A stretch of DNA of 64,000 nucleotides from Amphiduros pacificus (Eukaryota; Annelida; Polychaeta; Phyllodocida; Hesionidae), in contig OX439002.1 in NCBI GenBank assembly GCA_949316495.1, positions 48,328,531 through 48,392,530 on the forward strand. The letters run 5' to 3'. The notes under the pieces are model-generated. The model searched no databases. It was given only the letters and a program-made list of their open reading frames with translations, and was not told where the DNA came from. The stretch's first letter is position 1. Each line of letters opens with the position of its first letter. Below are positions 1 through 12,540 of this stretch, piece by piece. The position numbers were made by a program, and so were the translations under genes.

Positions 1-652
1 CTAAAATCTACACTGTGGTAAAACCTATGTACACTTTGGTGCATTGTTGGTGCATGGTTGCTATGACAACATTGTTGTCATGCATGGTGACTATAGTGAC
101 CACCAGATATTGGCTACAGTTTGGTGCAATACATAAACAAAATATTTGGTGTAAATGATGTCTCACAAGAAAAAAGTTATCTCAATATTAAAAGGATTAC
201 ATCTTTTTCTGATATTTTGGCACATAAGTGCAGTGATGAAATATGGTTTTTGTATATTCTATAAAGAAGAACTACTGGTAACAAATTTTTATAACTTAAA
301 ATATGACTATAAATCAACTGTAATGAGCTTTGACTAATTATGGTGGTCAAATGGCAACATCAGAATGACTATATGTATAATGCACAATGAAAACCAGAAT
401 TTTACAGTTCTATATGGCAAAAGTGGTAAAGATGATACACTATTTTCATACAATCCTCTATAAATATCTTGTAATATTGTTGTGCATTAGTAGCAGTTGC
501 ATTCATATGTTTTCCATTTATCCCACCTCTCATCACAAATACTTGCAGATCTGTCTCTCTATTTTTGCAAATAACTATAAATGGTATTTTCAAGACCAGG
601 TACACATGCACTGAGAACAAATAAAACTCTTTTGTATGTGAATTAAAAATGA

Positions 653-660
653 TAATACTG
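653..660 (-). promoter_or_regulatory. Candidate miR-8/miR-200 8-mer target site
   Basis: The plus strand reads TAATACTG, so the mRNA strand reads CAGUAUUA. This is a full 8-mer (seed match plus A opposite position 1) for the miR-8/miR-200b/c/429 seed AAUACUG. It lies about 1.4 kb beyond the ZEB stop codon. ZEB1/2 3' UTRs are classic miR-200 targets in vertebrates. Whether this position is inside the mature 3' UTR is not shown by the sequence. Confidence 0.4.
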
Positions 661-1385
661 TTATTATATGATGTCAGCTGACTGGAAGATTTTGGACACA
701 CTGGGACTTTAAAAAAAACATAAAATATATTACAAAATAAAACACACCTGTGAGATACATCTTACTGGCAATATAATGGTAAGATACTATAAATGTGAGG
801 TACACATGCTTATAATATTCTGTCATGGAAGCTCTAAACATAAAACAGCATCAAGGCTTATATATGTGTCAAACAAATGCAGCATTGACATATATCATGA
901 AAGATCTGTACAAAAACATTCACAAGTTATCAAATGTACAATTTCTATATAATATGACACATTCACTTCACATTGTCAGTGCACATATATAGATATTTTT
1001 ATATATATATATATATAATATTTTTTTATGGAATTCAAGATAGACAGAGACATTTACACACTGTATAAGTGAATGGAAAGAAAGTTCATAAAATTGGACC
1101 CTAGATAGTAGAGAAAAATCTGGAAATTTGTTTAAGTGGAAATATCGATGAGTCATTCAAGTAACAAGTTGGGCACACTTATTTATTAGGTCTCTCAAAA
1201 TTCACTTTAAGATTACTGTCTAAACTTAAGATAGAATTTTGAGACACCGTGTATTTTACAGAAATTCCCCTATAATTCCTGCTGCCTTTGAATTATTTTG
1301 GAGAGGAATACATTTTCTGGAAGTTAATAAACACAAAGCCTTGAAAATATGGGACAAATAATTCAATATTCCACACTGGAATGCA

Positions 1386-1401
1386 ATTTGCATATGCAAA
1401 T
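1386..1401. promoter_or_regulatory. Perfect 16-bp palindrome of two octamer motifs (POU-type site)
   Basis: ATTTGCATATGCAAAT is its own reverse complement and contains ATTTGCAT and ATGCAAAT overlapping by AT. A third half-site, ATTTGCATA, follows directly. Such arrangements resemble POU-dimer elements. Function here is inferred. Confidence 0.35.
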
Positions 1402-2065
1402 ATTTGCATAAATATCACCATTTAAACATAAATATTCTCTGTGAATATTCATGATATAAACAAAGTTTACAAAAATTGCATCAACAATCATAATTTTCTT
1501 TTGAATGTTAATAACAAAAGCACTTGAACTGTGTTGGTGGTACCAAGGGATCATTCTGTACTTGAATGGGAAGTATTCTGGAGGGACTAATCATTATTTT
1601 GTATTGAAAGGCCTACTTTATGTCATGAAACATACATCTTGTATAAACACATTTAAAGAACGATTTAACAAGAAAAAAAACTAATTTGCATATTATAAGT
1701 TGCCCCTACTCACATTGCAAGAGAAACATCTACTTTGTTGTATCGAGACGTACAACGTAAAAATGGAAACCCTTTGCCGACTGAAGATTCCAGCCTTGCC
1801 GAGAATTGCATATATGGAACGCACTATCACTGTTTTAAAAATTTTGAGAGGCATTTTGGAAATACTCATACAATTTAGTTTGACCTTGGAAAAGCAATAT
1901 TCTCTTCAGCCCCAGAATGAACCAGTATTCCCACAATTCCTTTCATCCTGACCTAATTTCAGTATCACACTGATCTATAAATTATCACCATGACCTACTT
2001 TTACAAAAAAAGTGTATACTGCTGATGATCATCCAGGACGTTTGTTCACCAGCTGTGACCTTGAC

Positions 2066-2334
2066 CTATATTTCCTCCCGAATCTCTTCTCGCATCTCTT
2101 CGTGTATTTCGTCTTCCATTTCGTTCTCTTCGTCTCCTGATTTGTTACCGTTGGGCTTGCAGTACTTGTAGCGGTGGTTCATGTGCTGGGAGAATGATCC
2201 CGAGTGCGAGAAACGTTTGCCACATTTCTTACATTGGAAAGGCTTTTCTCCGGAGTGAAGACGCTTGTGTTCTGTCAGGTGGTGCTTGTGTTTGAAAGCC
2301 TTTGTGCAGATGTCACAGCAGTATGGACGCTGAC
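2066..2334 (-). CDS. ZEB: ZEB/zfh1 last coding exon: C-terminal zinc fingers 2-3 and acidic tail
   Basis: The acceptor TTTTCTTGCAG|GT enters in phase 1 and completes Gly in the finger linker HSGQRPYCC. Two fingers follow: [21 protein letters not shown] and [25 protein letters not shown], near-identical to the ZEB1/2 C-terminal fingers. With the finger in the preceding exon they form the C-terminal DNA-binding cluster, which binds CACCT(G). The protein ends in a short acidic tail ([23 protein letters not shown]) and a TAG at 2066-2068. Vertebrate ZEBs carry a much longer acidic tail, so this end is compact. Nothing suggests a further coding exon. Confidence 0.96.
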
Positions 2335-2617
2335 CTGCAAGAAAATACAACCATTCTTAATTTTGATTTGATTTGAAAATTCCCCACTGACAACTATGCC
2401 ATCTTGTCTGAACATTATAACAATTTTTTTTATTTCTCAGCAACAAAGTGTAGACAACACGAAATCTGCATATTACAAGATACATTTCTGAGACTTTTAG
2501 AAGTAGAACAAATTTTGCCTGATTTATTTGCATTTCCTTCTAAAATTTTCAAAAAGCATTGGAAATTAACAATGGTAATTTCAATATTTTTTTTTCTGTA
2601 ATAAGAAATGGACTTAC
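2335..2617 (-). other. ZEB intron, 283 nt
   Basis: GT...AG intron between the first and second C-terminal finger exons, AT-rich, with nothing else recognised. Confidence 0.93.
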
Positions 2618-2810
2618 CAGAATGTTCATACTTGTGTCTGGCTAGTGAGCTCTGTTTGTTGAATACTTTGTCGCACTCATCACATGCATACAGCCCTTCT
2701 TCTGCATCCACTTTGTGCGCCTTCCATGACTTGCGCTTCTTACGGTTGGGTTGGTCCTCATCAATCATCAAGGCATCATCAAGTTCAAGCTGTCCCTCCT
2801 CAGACTCCAC
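2618..2810 (-). CDS. ZEB: ZEB/zfh1 exon with first C-terminal zinc finger
   Basis: A 193-nt exon with acceptor TTACCACCAG|GTGGAG and donor TCTG|GTAAGT. It enters in phase 0, joining RKKSWRQ of the large exon to [12 protein letters not shown], and leaves in phase 1. It encodes an acidic linker, a basic [11 protein letters not shown] segment that could act as a nuclear localisation signal, and the finger [24 protein letters not shown]. The human ZEB counterpart is [24 protein letters not shown]. The intron falls in the linker after this finger, as in vertebrate ZEB genes as far as I recall. Confidence 0.95.
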
Positions 2811-3773
2811 CTGGTGGTAACAAGTTAAACTATGAGTCACCTGGTGGCCATAATTTTGGCATAAATAATGATAATTAGCAACTACAATTTGAATTTCTGC
2901 TGTTCCCCGTGATTATTGCATATTAATGTGGTACTATATTAGTAATCCTACACAACTCTAGGTATACAATTTGTAAAAAATATGAATTTCATAAAAATAC
3001 TGAAACAATGACCAAAAAACAATGAAATTTCACAACAGCCAAAATAGTCAGCGGACAAAATTACAAATTTTTGCCCATGCATCACATGCTGCGTTACAAT
3101 AATTAATATAAATGGTGTAAATATTTGCTGAAGATAAGACACAATATTGACACAGAATATCTTGCCCAGATGTGCCACAATAGTTATGGTGAATACAAAT
3201 TGCATATTGCAGACTGCAGGGTGCACGTGGAAAAGCAGCTTTTCATGTTTATTTTTCAGACAGAAATCTTCATGTAAAAGTTTCCATTGAGAAACAAACA
3301 TTATTTGAGGATTGCTAAATTAATTCAATGTTAATTATCAAAATCAATTTTATTCTATTGTTAAAGAATTCACTTTGACTGTTAATTGTCACATGATTAA
3401 CTTTATTGTGGTGTTTTAAATATCTTCTAAAGTTTGCTTCTAATGTTAACATATTTTCCAAACACTGGATTACATATATATTAACGAGTATCTATAAAAT
3501 GTATAAGAAACTGATAAATATTTTGGATCAGAATTTTGAGTCAGAAAACAAAAATAATAATCCAGTGTTTGTATATAATTAGCTGTATACATATTCTGTC
3601 AATAATCTGATTAAACATTGCACACTCATAATTTTCTTTTCAACAACCAGATTTTTTTTCACATAAAGTTGAAGTCGCAGATTGTTGACAGAGTACATAT
3701 ATATATTTAGCAGGGTATAATGGGTAAAAAGCGCAGCACTCCCATGCTGACAGTTACTTACATCATAACCTAC
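2811..3773 (-). other. ZEB intron, 963 nt
   Basis: GT...AG intron between the large exon and the first C-terminal finger exon. AT-rich and unique-looking, with no gene or repeat recognised. Confidence 0.92.
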
Positions 3774-4770
3774 CTGTCGCCAGGATTTTTTCCTGGCGCG
3801 CTTAGCTTTGCCAAGGAAGCCATTGAGCCCCTCCATGCCAGCACTGTCCAGGGAGAGGGTGGAGTTGAAGCTGCTCTCCAGAGAGCTCGGTGGAGACGCC
3901 AGCTCGCTGGTGCTCGGGGAACTGGCTGGCGGCAGGAGGAGAGGGCTTCCTCGGTGGAGAGGTGTGGAGGTGATCACCAGAGGGCGGTCTGGGGTGTGGC
4001 GTGGAGACCCGCAGTGTTCTGGCGTACTGCGGGGCACAGGCGTGTTGCCACGGCTACCAGTGAGAACCATAAGAGGTTGCTGCAGCGGGGTGCCACTACG
4101 GCCGTGTGTGATCAAACCCTCCTGCTGCATGTACTTGAAGATTGCGGACTCCTCAAACTTCTTCTCCTCAGACTGGGCGCGACTGGACTTCTGGCTCAGA
4201 TTGAGAACTTCCCCTTCCTCTTCTCCTCCAGAGGGCCTCTTTCTGACAGACAGGTCGAGTGGCTCCATCTGAGGAGAGAAAGTGGAACTAGAGATGGAGG
4301 GGGAGTTCTGAGAAGAGTTGGAGACTGAGTCACTGGTGGTCTTGTTGCTTGTGGTGTAGAATGGCAAACTGGAATTGTGCGACATTATGCCATTGAATGT
4401 CACTTGGGGCACAACAGGGATGTACGTGGAGGACACTTTCACATTGTATCCTGTCTGACCATTGGTCACTTTGGAGTCACTGTTCTTACTGATAGGTGGA
4501 ATGACGATGCCTTTGCGCCGATCTTGTGCCCGTGTGTTTTGGAACCACACCTGCACCACACGCTTGGGCAGCCCGAGCTGTGAGGCAATGGCAGTGAGTT
4601 CATATTTATCTGGGCGAGGGTTTGCTTTGTAGTGTCCCTTCAGAATGCTCCTTTGTTCCTCCGAGAACCAGGAGCGCACGTGGTACTGTCGGCCCTCCCG
4701 GTCTATGGACGATGTATCACTGGTGTTGTCATCTTCGTGCTCTACTTTGATCTGGTTCTCTGGGACTGGC

Positions 4771-4802
<32 letters not shown>

Positions 4803-6184
4803 GGGGGGCACTCCGTTGGGCACTACGGGGCTGGAATGTGAGTTTCTCACTGCGGCAGGAATCTCCTGGTTCCACTTGCATAGATATCTCTCATGTTGGT
4901 GCAGGTCTACTGGGCTTGTAAACTGCTCCTTGCAGTGCCGACAGGTATGGTCTGTTGCACCGTTCTCTACTTCTGACTTTTCCTCTTCGTCCTCCTTCTT
5001 CTTTTCTGCATCCTCCTCTTCCTCTGTTTTCTCAGCATCCTCCTCGGCCTGAGTGAGTTTGCTGATGGCTGTCTTGTCATCCTTTGTCATCTGTTGCTGT
5101 GAGACTGTCGCATCAACAATCTCTAGGATTTTTTTCACAGCAGCCATATCTGGCTTCACATCAGCATTTTCCTCCTCATCCTCCTTCTCCTCTTTGACTT
5201 CACTTTCTTTCTCCTCACCATTTTCTTTGCTCTCACTGACTTGAGACTTCTCATGCGAATCAGGGACTGACTGGCTGTTTTGATTTTCATCAGTAATGGG
5301 TTTATCAGATTTATCATTGTTCTCGGGCACTTTGGGGGCTGGACTGGAATCAACTGTGGCATTGTGACCTGATTCTTTCAATTTTGCTTCATGGTTCTGT
5401 TCTTTTTTATCTCCAATGACAGGAAATCCATAGGCACTAGCGGGCAGGCCGGGAATCATGGGATTGATCATGTGACCAGGATTGAATGCTCCAAATGGTA
5501 GAAATGGTGGCCGAGTTCCATTGAGATGCGCAGCTATATACTGTGCTGAGAGGTGACCTCCAGTGGGGTCAAATGGAATAAACTGATGTGCAAACTGATT
5601 TGCATATAAAGAAGTGACATTCATGTCCACTCCATTCTCATCTACTTTTGGAACAAGTGGCCTCAGAGTCTCCTCTGCACGGTCGGTGGGTTTAGCGTCT
5701 GGTTTTCTCATTTTGAGATTTACGACCCAGCACTTTTTGCTGGTCATGTGACTGCTGTATGAGCCAGAGTGGCTGAAGCGCTTGCCACAGTTTGAACATT
5801 CAAACGGTTTCTCTCCAGAGTGTATCCGGATGTGTTCCTTCAGGTGATGCTTGAACTTGAAGGCCTTGCCGCACTCTGGGCACTTGAACTTGCGGAGATC
5901 GGAGCTTTCGTCGTGACTGATCATGTGGCGCTGCAGACGGTACACGTTGGCGAATGTTTTGTGGCAGATTTTGCACACTTGTGAGGCTGGGGAATGTAAG
6001 GCTAAATGCTTCTCAAGCTGAGTCTTGAGGACGAAGCTGGCACCACACTTGGAGCAGATGTGCTTCTCGCCCTTTTCCGGATGAGCAGATTGGATGTGCT
6101 CCCTGAGGAGGTACACCCGGGTACAGCCCTTGTCACAGTGTGGGCATTTCAGAACATACTCTCCATCCGTACTGTTACCCTCAT
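3774..6184 (-). CDS. ZEB: ZEB/zfh1 large exon: N-terminal zinc fingers, central finger, homeodomain, CtBP motif
   Basis: This 2,411-nt exon encodes about 804 residues of a nuclear DNA-binding repressor. In order: five C2H2/C2HC fingers (5735-6147) starting at CPHCDKGC, CSKCGASF, CKICHKTF, CPECGKAF and CSNCGKRF, the last ending SHMTSKKC; a ZEB-conserved VKKILEIVDATVS segment (about 5101-5145); two Glu/Lys-rich acidic runs; a central finger CRHCKEQF..HQHERYLC (about 4880-4955); a nine-alanine run (4773-4799); an IKVE sumoylation-type site; a homeodomain with VVQVWFQNTRAQDRR as recognition helix (about 4510-4690); PLDLS (4248-4262), the known CtBP-binding core; and a Ser/Thr-Pro-rich tail. Fingers 4-5 resemble C-terminal fingers 2-3, as in all ZEBs, where the two clusters bind paired CACCT sites. 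Acceptor TATTTCAG|AT is phase 1; donor CAG|GTAGGT is phase 0. Reading through the donor would add a short tail and a stop at 3579 and lose the C-terminal fingers. Confidence 0.97.
4773..4799 (-). repeat. Pure (GCA)9 coding tract: polyalanine
   Basis: Nine uninterrupted GCA codons encode Ala9 in VPPTA(8)AVPVP, between the central zinc finger and the homeodomain. Because all codons are identical, the tract is a trinucleotide microsatellite inside a coding exon and is likely to vary in length between alleles. Confidence 0.93.
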
Positions 6185-9100
6185 CTGAAATACACACAAC
6201 ATCATTTCATTAGCACAAATAAATCAAAGTTCTATGATAAAAACACAGATATATATAACAATAGGCACCAAAACTGAAAGTAAAAAAAATCTGAAAAAAA
6301 TAGCATGTACAAATGAGGCTCAATTTTTTCTAGAATAAATGAATGCATCTAATACCTGTCATTTATTTTCCTATATTTTGGTGGGGAAACCCCCATAATA
6401 ATCCTCCCTTATAGAAACCATTGTTACTGCCTTGCTATCTACTAATCTATATATTATTTTCACTTTGTCTGATAACATTATAATTGCAACTTGAATGGGT
6501 ATGTTTGTTCTTTTATCTCCATCTGTTGGCTGCAAACCACTTCATTGCTCAGTGGTGCCACCTAGTTGCTGAATGGCTCAATCCTTTCCAGGATGCAACA
6601 CGCACTGCAACACATCATGCAGTGCTGCCACCTGTCCACTGAAGCATAAATCAAATTCATCAGTGGTCCAGCTGAGATGCTAATGATACTGAGGATGATC
6701 TGCATCCTGCTAGCTGATGCCAAAGTGGGTCACAGCTGCCTTCAGAAGAATGAGAGCACACCCGTCAATGGCGGCCATTACAACCATGTCACTCACAGAA
6801 AGTAGTCCCGTTCTCAAATTGCCACCCTCTGTGAAATATCACTCTTTTGTGACTTTTTAGAATAAAATCACACATACAGAATATCTTTGATTCATATTTT
6901 CCAAGTCAAAGATTGAACTTGTGATTTAATGCCCAGTTGATTGTTTGATATACGTAATATGGTTGAGTATAGGTATGTTTATTCTCCTGTCACTGACCCA
7001 CATTCGTGGCAGCCATGATAATTTTCTGTCTCAAATTGTGCCTTAAATAATAACTTTCTCATCAAAACTTGGCAGATAGTGTTTTTTTATTCCCTTCACT
7101 CTGACTTCTATCATTATGGACTGGGAACATGGTCACATATCTACATTTCGTCAGATTTTCTCACCTGCAAGGCATTAATAATAAATGAACTTGACTTTCC
7201 TTTTAAGCGCTTTGCTTCCCTGGTCCAAAAATATACCTTTCACATGAAAATGTTAATGCATTTGATTATATTGTTGACTTTTGTATAAATAATCAAAAAT
7301 ACTGTCTACCTGCACAAAATAAATATATTTAGAACCAAAAATGTTGATTTTTTCTTTCTCTATTTTATTTCATGTAAGCCGACCAATTTAGTTCGTTATC
7401 ACAAGAATTTCCAGATATTTCGACCTGCTGAATGAATGCCTTGTTTTCTACTAATTCCTTTACTTTTCAAGGTGTGCCTATCACATGTACATACTGCAGT
7501 ATCAAGGTAAGGGGCCTAGCTCTGATCAGACCTGTTATATGTCCAGTTGTATGCTTATCAAGCACCTTATCTGCCCCCTCACTTTACACCTGTTTTCTGT
7601 TAAAACCCAGAATGTCAGAATCTTGCCATTACATAAGAATCTGGACCTGCTTTTAGCCACCATTAGAAATGTTAGCATCCAACATAAACAGTTTCCATGA
7701 CAACTGAGCACTCTATTGCCCTGAGGCTAAGTTCTGAAAGGAAAGGGGGGAGTGCTCATACATTCACCCTTTTTTCACCAGGCAACTCCCACACCTTACT
7801 GCCCCAGCACACCTTAGCAACCCTGGTTGCCGTAGTAACCTAAATAACCTGCCCCTTGTGTTTGGGTGTAAGAACACCTTGGTTCCGTAAACAAATCCCC
7901 AGATAGATACTGACAAGTCAAAGATGCTTCTACTGTCTCCAACCATTCATCCATGGACCTGGTCTGTTTCCATATCGCATATGGATGTTCACTTTTTTTT
8001 GTAATTTGTTAAATATCTAATACCAAACCGGATCATAGTTAAACAACATTTCAATTTTATTTCAGACATGTACCTCACATAATTAAGCATCCAGCGTATC
8101 TACCGTGTCCGGGAGTAAGTGTGATGACAGCCATTTAGAATCTCTAATCACCGAGCTTACGTGAAAGGACACTACAGACTAATCCCATTGCTAATCTTGT
8201 TCACATGCCCAGGAAGGTATTGTGTGCACTAGAATTCAAAATTAATCTCTCTTTCTTCTACATCCTGATATAGGATATATCCTGTTTTCTTCTATTTAAA
8301 CATGAATTTCATATTTTTCGGCAGTTATTTGTTTTGTTTCTAAGTTTTGTGATATGTTCTTGTTTAAAAACGTAAACCAATATCACCCATTTTCTAAAAA
8401 CACACTGGAAATGCTATAACTGAAAAACTAAAACGAAATTAAATGATAAACATAGCAGGCAAAACATACTGATAGCTTTCATTATATTCTAAACTACTAC
8501 ATACAGAAATATAATATTTTGTTTCCCTTCTTCTGTTACAACATTAAAAGTGAAAGTGTCAATTAGATAAGCTTTACATTGTGCCTATTATCAGCACAGA
8601 CAGATATTGTTCTGCTCATCTCAGACTATCATATTACCTTTGTCAAACCCGGACCTATCTATCAACACATACATATCTATCTAATCAGGAAATTGACAAA
8701 CTTTAATAGATTTCTGCCCCAGATGGGAATCGAAATCTGACATATGTCCTCTTGAGAGGAAATAGACTTAGACACAACTCCCAAGCTGTCTTAATATGCA
8801 AATGAACCTAACATCCATGACATTCAGTTACCATGGTGATTACAACATTCACCATGAAATATACATAGAGTGAATAAAATGATACAGATGCTTGTTGTAT
8901 TATATATTTCATTTTCATTTAAATCAGTTCATTCTCTAAAATATCAGTTGGATTATAATATACTCAAAGCTGAAGCATCTCTCATATCTGAGGTGATGCA
9001 GGAAGATCAAGAGATCTGAAGTGACATCTACAACGTGAAATGAACCTTACCACCTCTCATGCATATCTGACGCACATCCTATCAATATACAGTAGATGAC

Positions 9101-12100
9101 AATAATACAAAGGCACTGATTCCCGGCACAGGTTTGGCCAACATTTCAGCTGTAACCATAGAGGTTGAGAAGGAATAAACAGATTGCCTCACCTTCGCTG
9201 TGGATGACCATTTTGAATGATGTTTCAATGGTGGACTAAAGCTGCAGAAACACCGGAACTGGTCAAATTATCCCGCTGTCCACACCAAATACTTGAGTGT
9301 CTCTGGCCTGTTTAGTACTGCTCCTGTCTAGTAGTCCCAGGGCGACTATTTTCGCCCCCTCTAGACCTGCTGGCTGACCGCACCCCCTTCTACTGTGACC
9401 TTCCCATTTGCTGTCCAGCGACTCGGAAAATTATTTTTTCCAAAGTCCACTTCATCAAATGTTGAATCAAGGATTGTGCGATTCAGCAATGGAGGCAGGT
9501 TGTCGAATGATGTCAGCAAGGTGATGTGCCTGCTGTCATGTCCGAGTCATTGTTTATGAACAATATTCCCACATATATGTCCACTAAGACACATGTCAGG
9601 TAGTGTGGTCCTGATGCTGGCTGTTGTCACCTCTGAGTCCGTACCTTGTCTGAGGGAAGCACACCTCACCAGCTCACCTAGATGCCAACTTCTCCCACCT
9701 GGTGGCAGTGGCGTGCTAGCTGCGTGCCTATTGGTGGAGGGTGGGAGGTGATGGAGACTCCACACAGTACCTCTGTGACTCACTCAGCCTCTGTGGTGGC
9801 CGTGTTGGCTGCAGCCTGGCCGCAGGATCACAGTATGATAGTATTGCCCACCTGACTACTGACCTAATACACCTCACAGGCAGCGAGCTCACAGATGACT
9901 CACATTCAGACACGGGGAGCAAGTTTCTAGCCCTGTTGTTCTGGGACAGTGAAGTGTGATCCTCTCACAAGTCTGCCTGCTACTGATACACACTGGCCAG
10001 CCCCCCTATATTCATATGTGCAGCATGTTTGCATTATTGCTTTAACCCTCTCAGGCTCACTTTCAAGTCTGTTTCCAATCCTGCACAAATCCACAGGAAG
10101 GACTGTCCACTTTCTTTGATGTGAGGATGACTTTAAGCTTGTTTGGTGCTACTTTTCTCACCCTGTTCTAATCCTATGTTTACTGTTTGTTTCATGCCCT
10201 CCCAGAGCTCCATGCTAAATCTCCTTCATGTTGCTCCTCCCCTCTCTGTGCTGCCCCCACCAGGTGTGTGTTTATCCCGGGCTGGTCGTGTGGCAGAGAT
10301 TGTGCCTTGTGTCTCTTAGCTCCCCCTGACCGGGCGACACAATACCTGGCTCCTCCCCCATCTCCCCGTGTCATCCTGGGTCTCACAACAATACCTCTCA
10401 TCATCGCATCTGTTCTCGTCACCTGAACAGCCAGCCGGGGGTTAAAAGCCCAACAATGCATCAACTAAAATGCAAATGATCACCAAACTTCATCTAGATT
10501 TGAACATAATCAGCACTAATCTGGTCTGTAAACTACAGCCGTGCAAAATTCATGTCAATAGAGGACAGTTAATTTCTTTTGTTGCCTGACAATTGGGCTG
10601 CCTTGATTTTGGTGCGAGTCACGAAAGAATTCACTTTCATATTTCATAAAGACGCATGCATTATTTATGACCAGACTCAATGCAATACAAAACACTGACG
10701 ATCACCTTGTGAACAGCTATGAGCAACTGAAATTGATACCTGGTCCAGGCTTGATGTCTTTCCCAGTGTTAGCTTGTGAATAATAAATGACAATCGCTCA
10801 TCTGTACAAAGGTGTGAGAAGTAATTAAGGTGTTATCATCAGATAGGACAAACACTTGTATTGTGTAGATAAGTGACACTGAAACTAATATCAGGTGAAA
10901 CTAATGAAGAAATCAGAGATACTCTCACTCTTTTGTGTTCAATCTGAAAATACAACTTGTTTCATTCCTAAAATATGACTTGCTTCACTCCTAAACTATG
11001 TCAGGTCCAATAAAACCCTTTATCTATTTGGTGTATATTAACTTAAAAAATCATCTTAAAGCAATTTATGACTTTTGGTTTTGATAATAAACGATTTGTT
11101 CTAATATCTACTTTCTAGCATGGATTAAGAAGAAGCTGATGACCATGACAGCAGCATTAACTGTTGTCCACAAAGATCAGATAAATTTCCTGTCCGTGTA
11201 GAAATCTATGATAATATTTGCATAGATATCGCCGCATTCTGCCGACAAGAGTGTGCCACAGTTTGATTAAACCTGCCGAACAAAGCAATCGCTAAATGGA
11301 ATCGCAAGGTGAATTAATGAGGCAAAATTAATCAAATAACTAAAACAATGGGGCAGGCTTCAATAAAGGTAAAAGGGACTTGAAATAGGTGGACAGGTTG
11401 GATGAGAGCTCTTGGGATTTGTACCCATTCATTGTGACCAGGAATATGTAATCATACATTTGTTGTGATTCCATCTCCTGCCATTGGGCTGCATTGAGGT
11501 CGCCACTTGTCATTAGCGCATCGCAAAATGACCAAGGAAATTGAGGCTCTTCAGCTCAATGGATGTATATTAGCTGTGGCAATAATCGCCCCTTGTGTGC
11601 CGTTCTCCTGGCGCCCCCACTATTTTCTCTGGAGATCAACCCTAAATGGGCAGACATTTTCTGCAAACAATTGCGGGCCGTTTGAAGGTGCGAAGCTGAA
11701 ACTGTGGCGAACAACTGTCTATTTTGTCCAATGATGCCCTGCCTATTAATTATCATTGACCTAATTGAAGACTTAATTAGATAAGCAAATATGAAACTTT
11801 CATCCCGCTGTCTAACATTAAAGTCTGTCGCCCCAAAAGGTTGTGACCCCATTGCGACACCTGTCCCCGTATTTGACAATATTCTTTTGATCCTTTTGAT
11901 CGAGAGTATCAAATTTCTGTTGACATCGCATCCTTCCTTTTATTTTTGTGAAAGTGAAACTGACAAATGGTCTGACTTCAAAGTTTGCCAGCCTTTTGAT
12001 TTGAAGGCCCTACCTGTGTGATTTGTTTAGTTACTGTGGGCAACCAGGTGAGTGATTGTTTAATGTGGCATTGTTTGCTGCATCAGTGAATGCGGTCTTG

Positions 12101-12540
12101 CTTGGATGAACTGTTGAGAGCCACATGAATGCCGAGCTGCGGGGGAGGGCAAATTTATGGGTTTTAAATAAAATGTAAACTTCTGTCACACTTTTTTCAT
12201 CCTTCTATTGCCATTAGTTTGTCACATTTCCTAATTTGTTTCCATGGTGCCTGAAAAGGCTACTTTAAAATGTGCTTGAAATGTATTCTCTATATTTCAA
12301 CTATGTTGAATAGCTGAATATCAAGTGGGCCATTCAAAATTTCACTTTTTACAAATTTCACACCTGCTTATACTGGTAATATTTTTTTTTTAAATCTTCA
12401 CCACATGCTGATACCCTTTTGAGTGAATTAACTGGCACAAATTTCTAATATTTCTATGGCATCCTTCCTGTAGCAATATCAACTGGTTGTGCAACCTCAG
12501 GACCAGGAAGGGCCATTTACACCACCACTTCCCTTATCAC
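6185..12540 (-). other. 3' part of the 24.6-kb ZEB intron
   Basis: Intronic DNA without a recognisable gene. X-box-like sequences lie at 7691-7704, 7826-7839 and 8827-8840. A stretch around 11130-12030 mixes CpG-containing unique DNA with TAATTA/ATTAAT cores and looks like developmental-enhancer sequence, but conservation cannot be judged from one genome. Short open frames at 9500-10460 show no protein-like features. Nothing else is recognised. Confidence 0.7.

Larger units (their letters stand above)
1..2065 (-). other. ZEB 3' UTR and/or downstream flank
   Basis: AT-rich DNA following the stop codon in the direction of transcription, with no convincing coding frame. One AATAAA-type signal on the minus strand is visible near 1182-1187 (TTTATT on plus). 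I saw none nearer the left edge, so the 3' end is either about 0.9 kb past the stop or beyond the window. The region contains a POU-type palindrome (1386-1401), a short AT run (about 999-1020), an X-box-like site (57-70), a 17-bp palindrome TGACAACATTGTTGTCA (64-80) and a miR-8/200 8-mer (653-660). Confidence 0.5.

Noticed and set aside
3579-3773. Continuation of the large exon past its donor
   Set aside because: The frame is open to 3579 but encodes unconserved sequence, and the donor, phase and next exon match the ZEB family. A minor truncated isoform is possible but unsupported.
3720-5244. Long open frames on the plus strand opposite the large ZEB exon
   Set aside because: They are antisense shadows of a strongly supported exon, caused by its codon composition, and show no domain of their own.
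6721-6790. Minus-strand ATGGCCGCCATTGACGGG as an alternative first exon
   Set aside because: The frame stops after 22 codons at a TAG, with no suitable donor before it. The peptide does not resemble the ZEB N-terminus.
8690-8800. Possible tRNA-derived SINE remnant with a B-box-like GATTTCGATTCCCATC on the minus strand
   Set aside because: The A box is weak, no poly(A)/LINE-like tail or target duplication is seen, and there is no second copy in the window.
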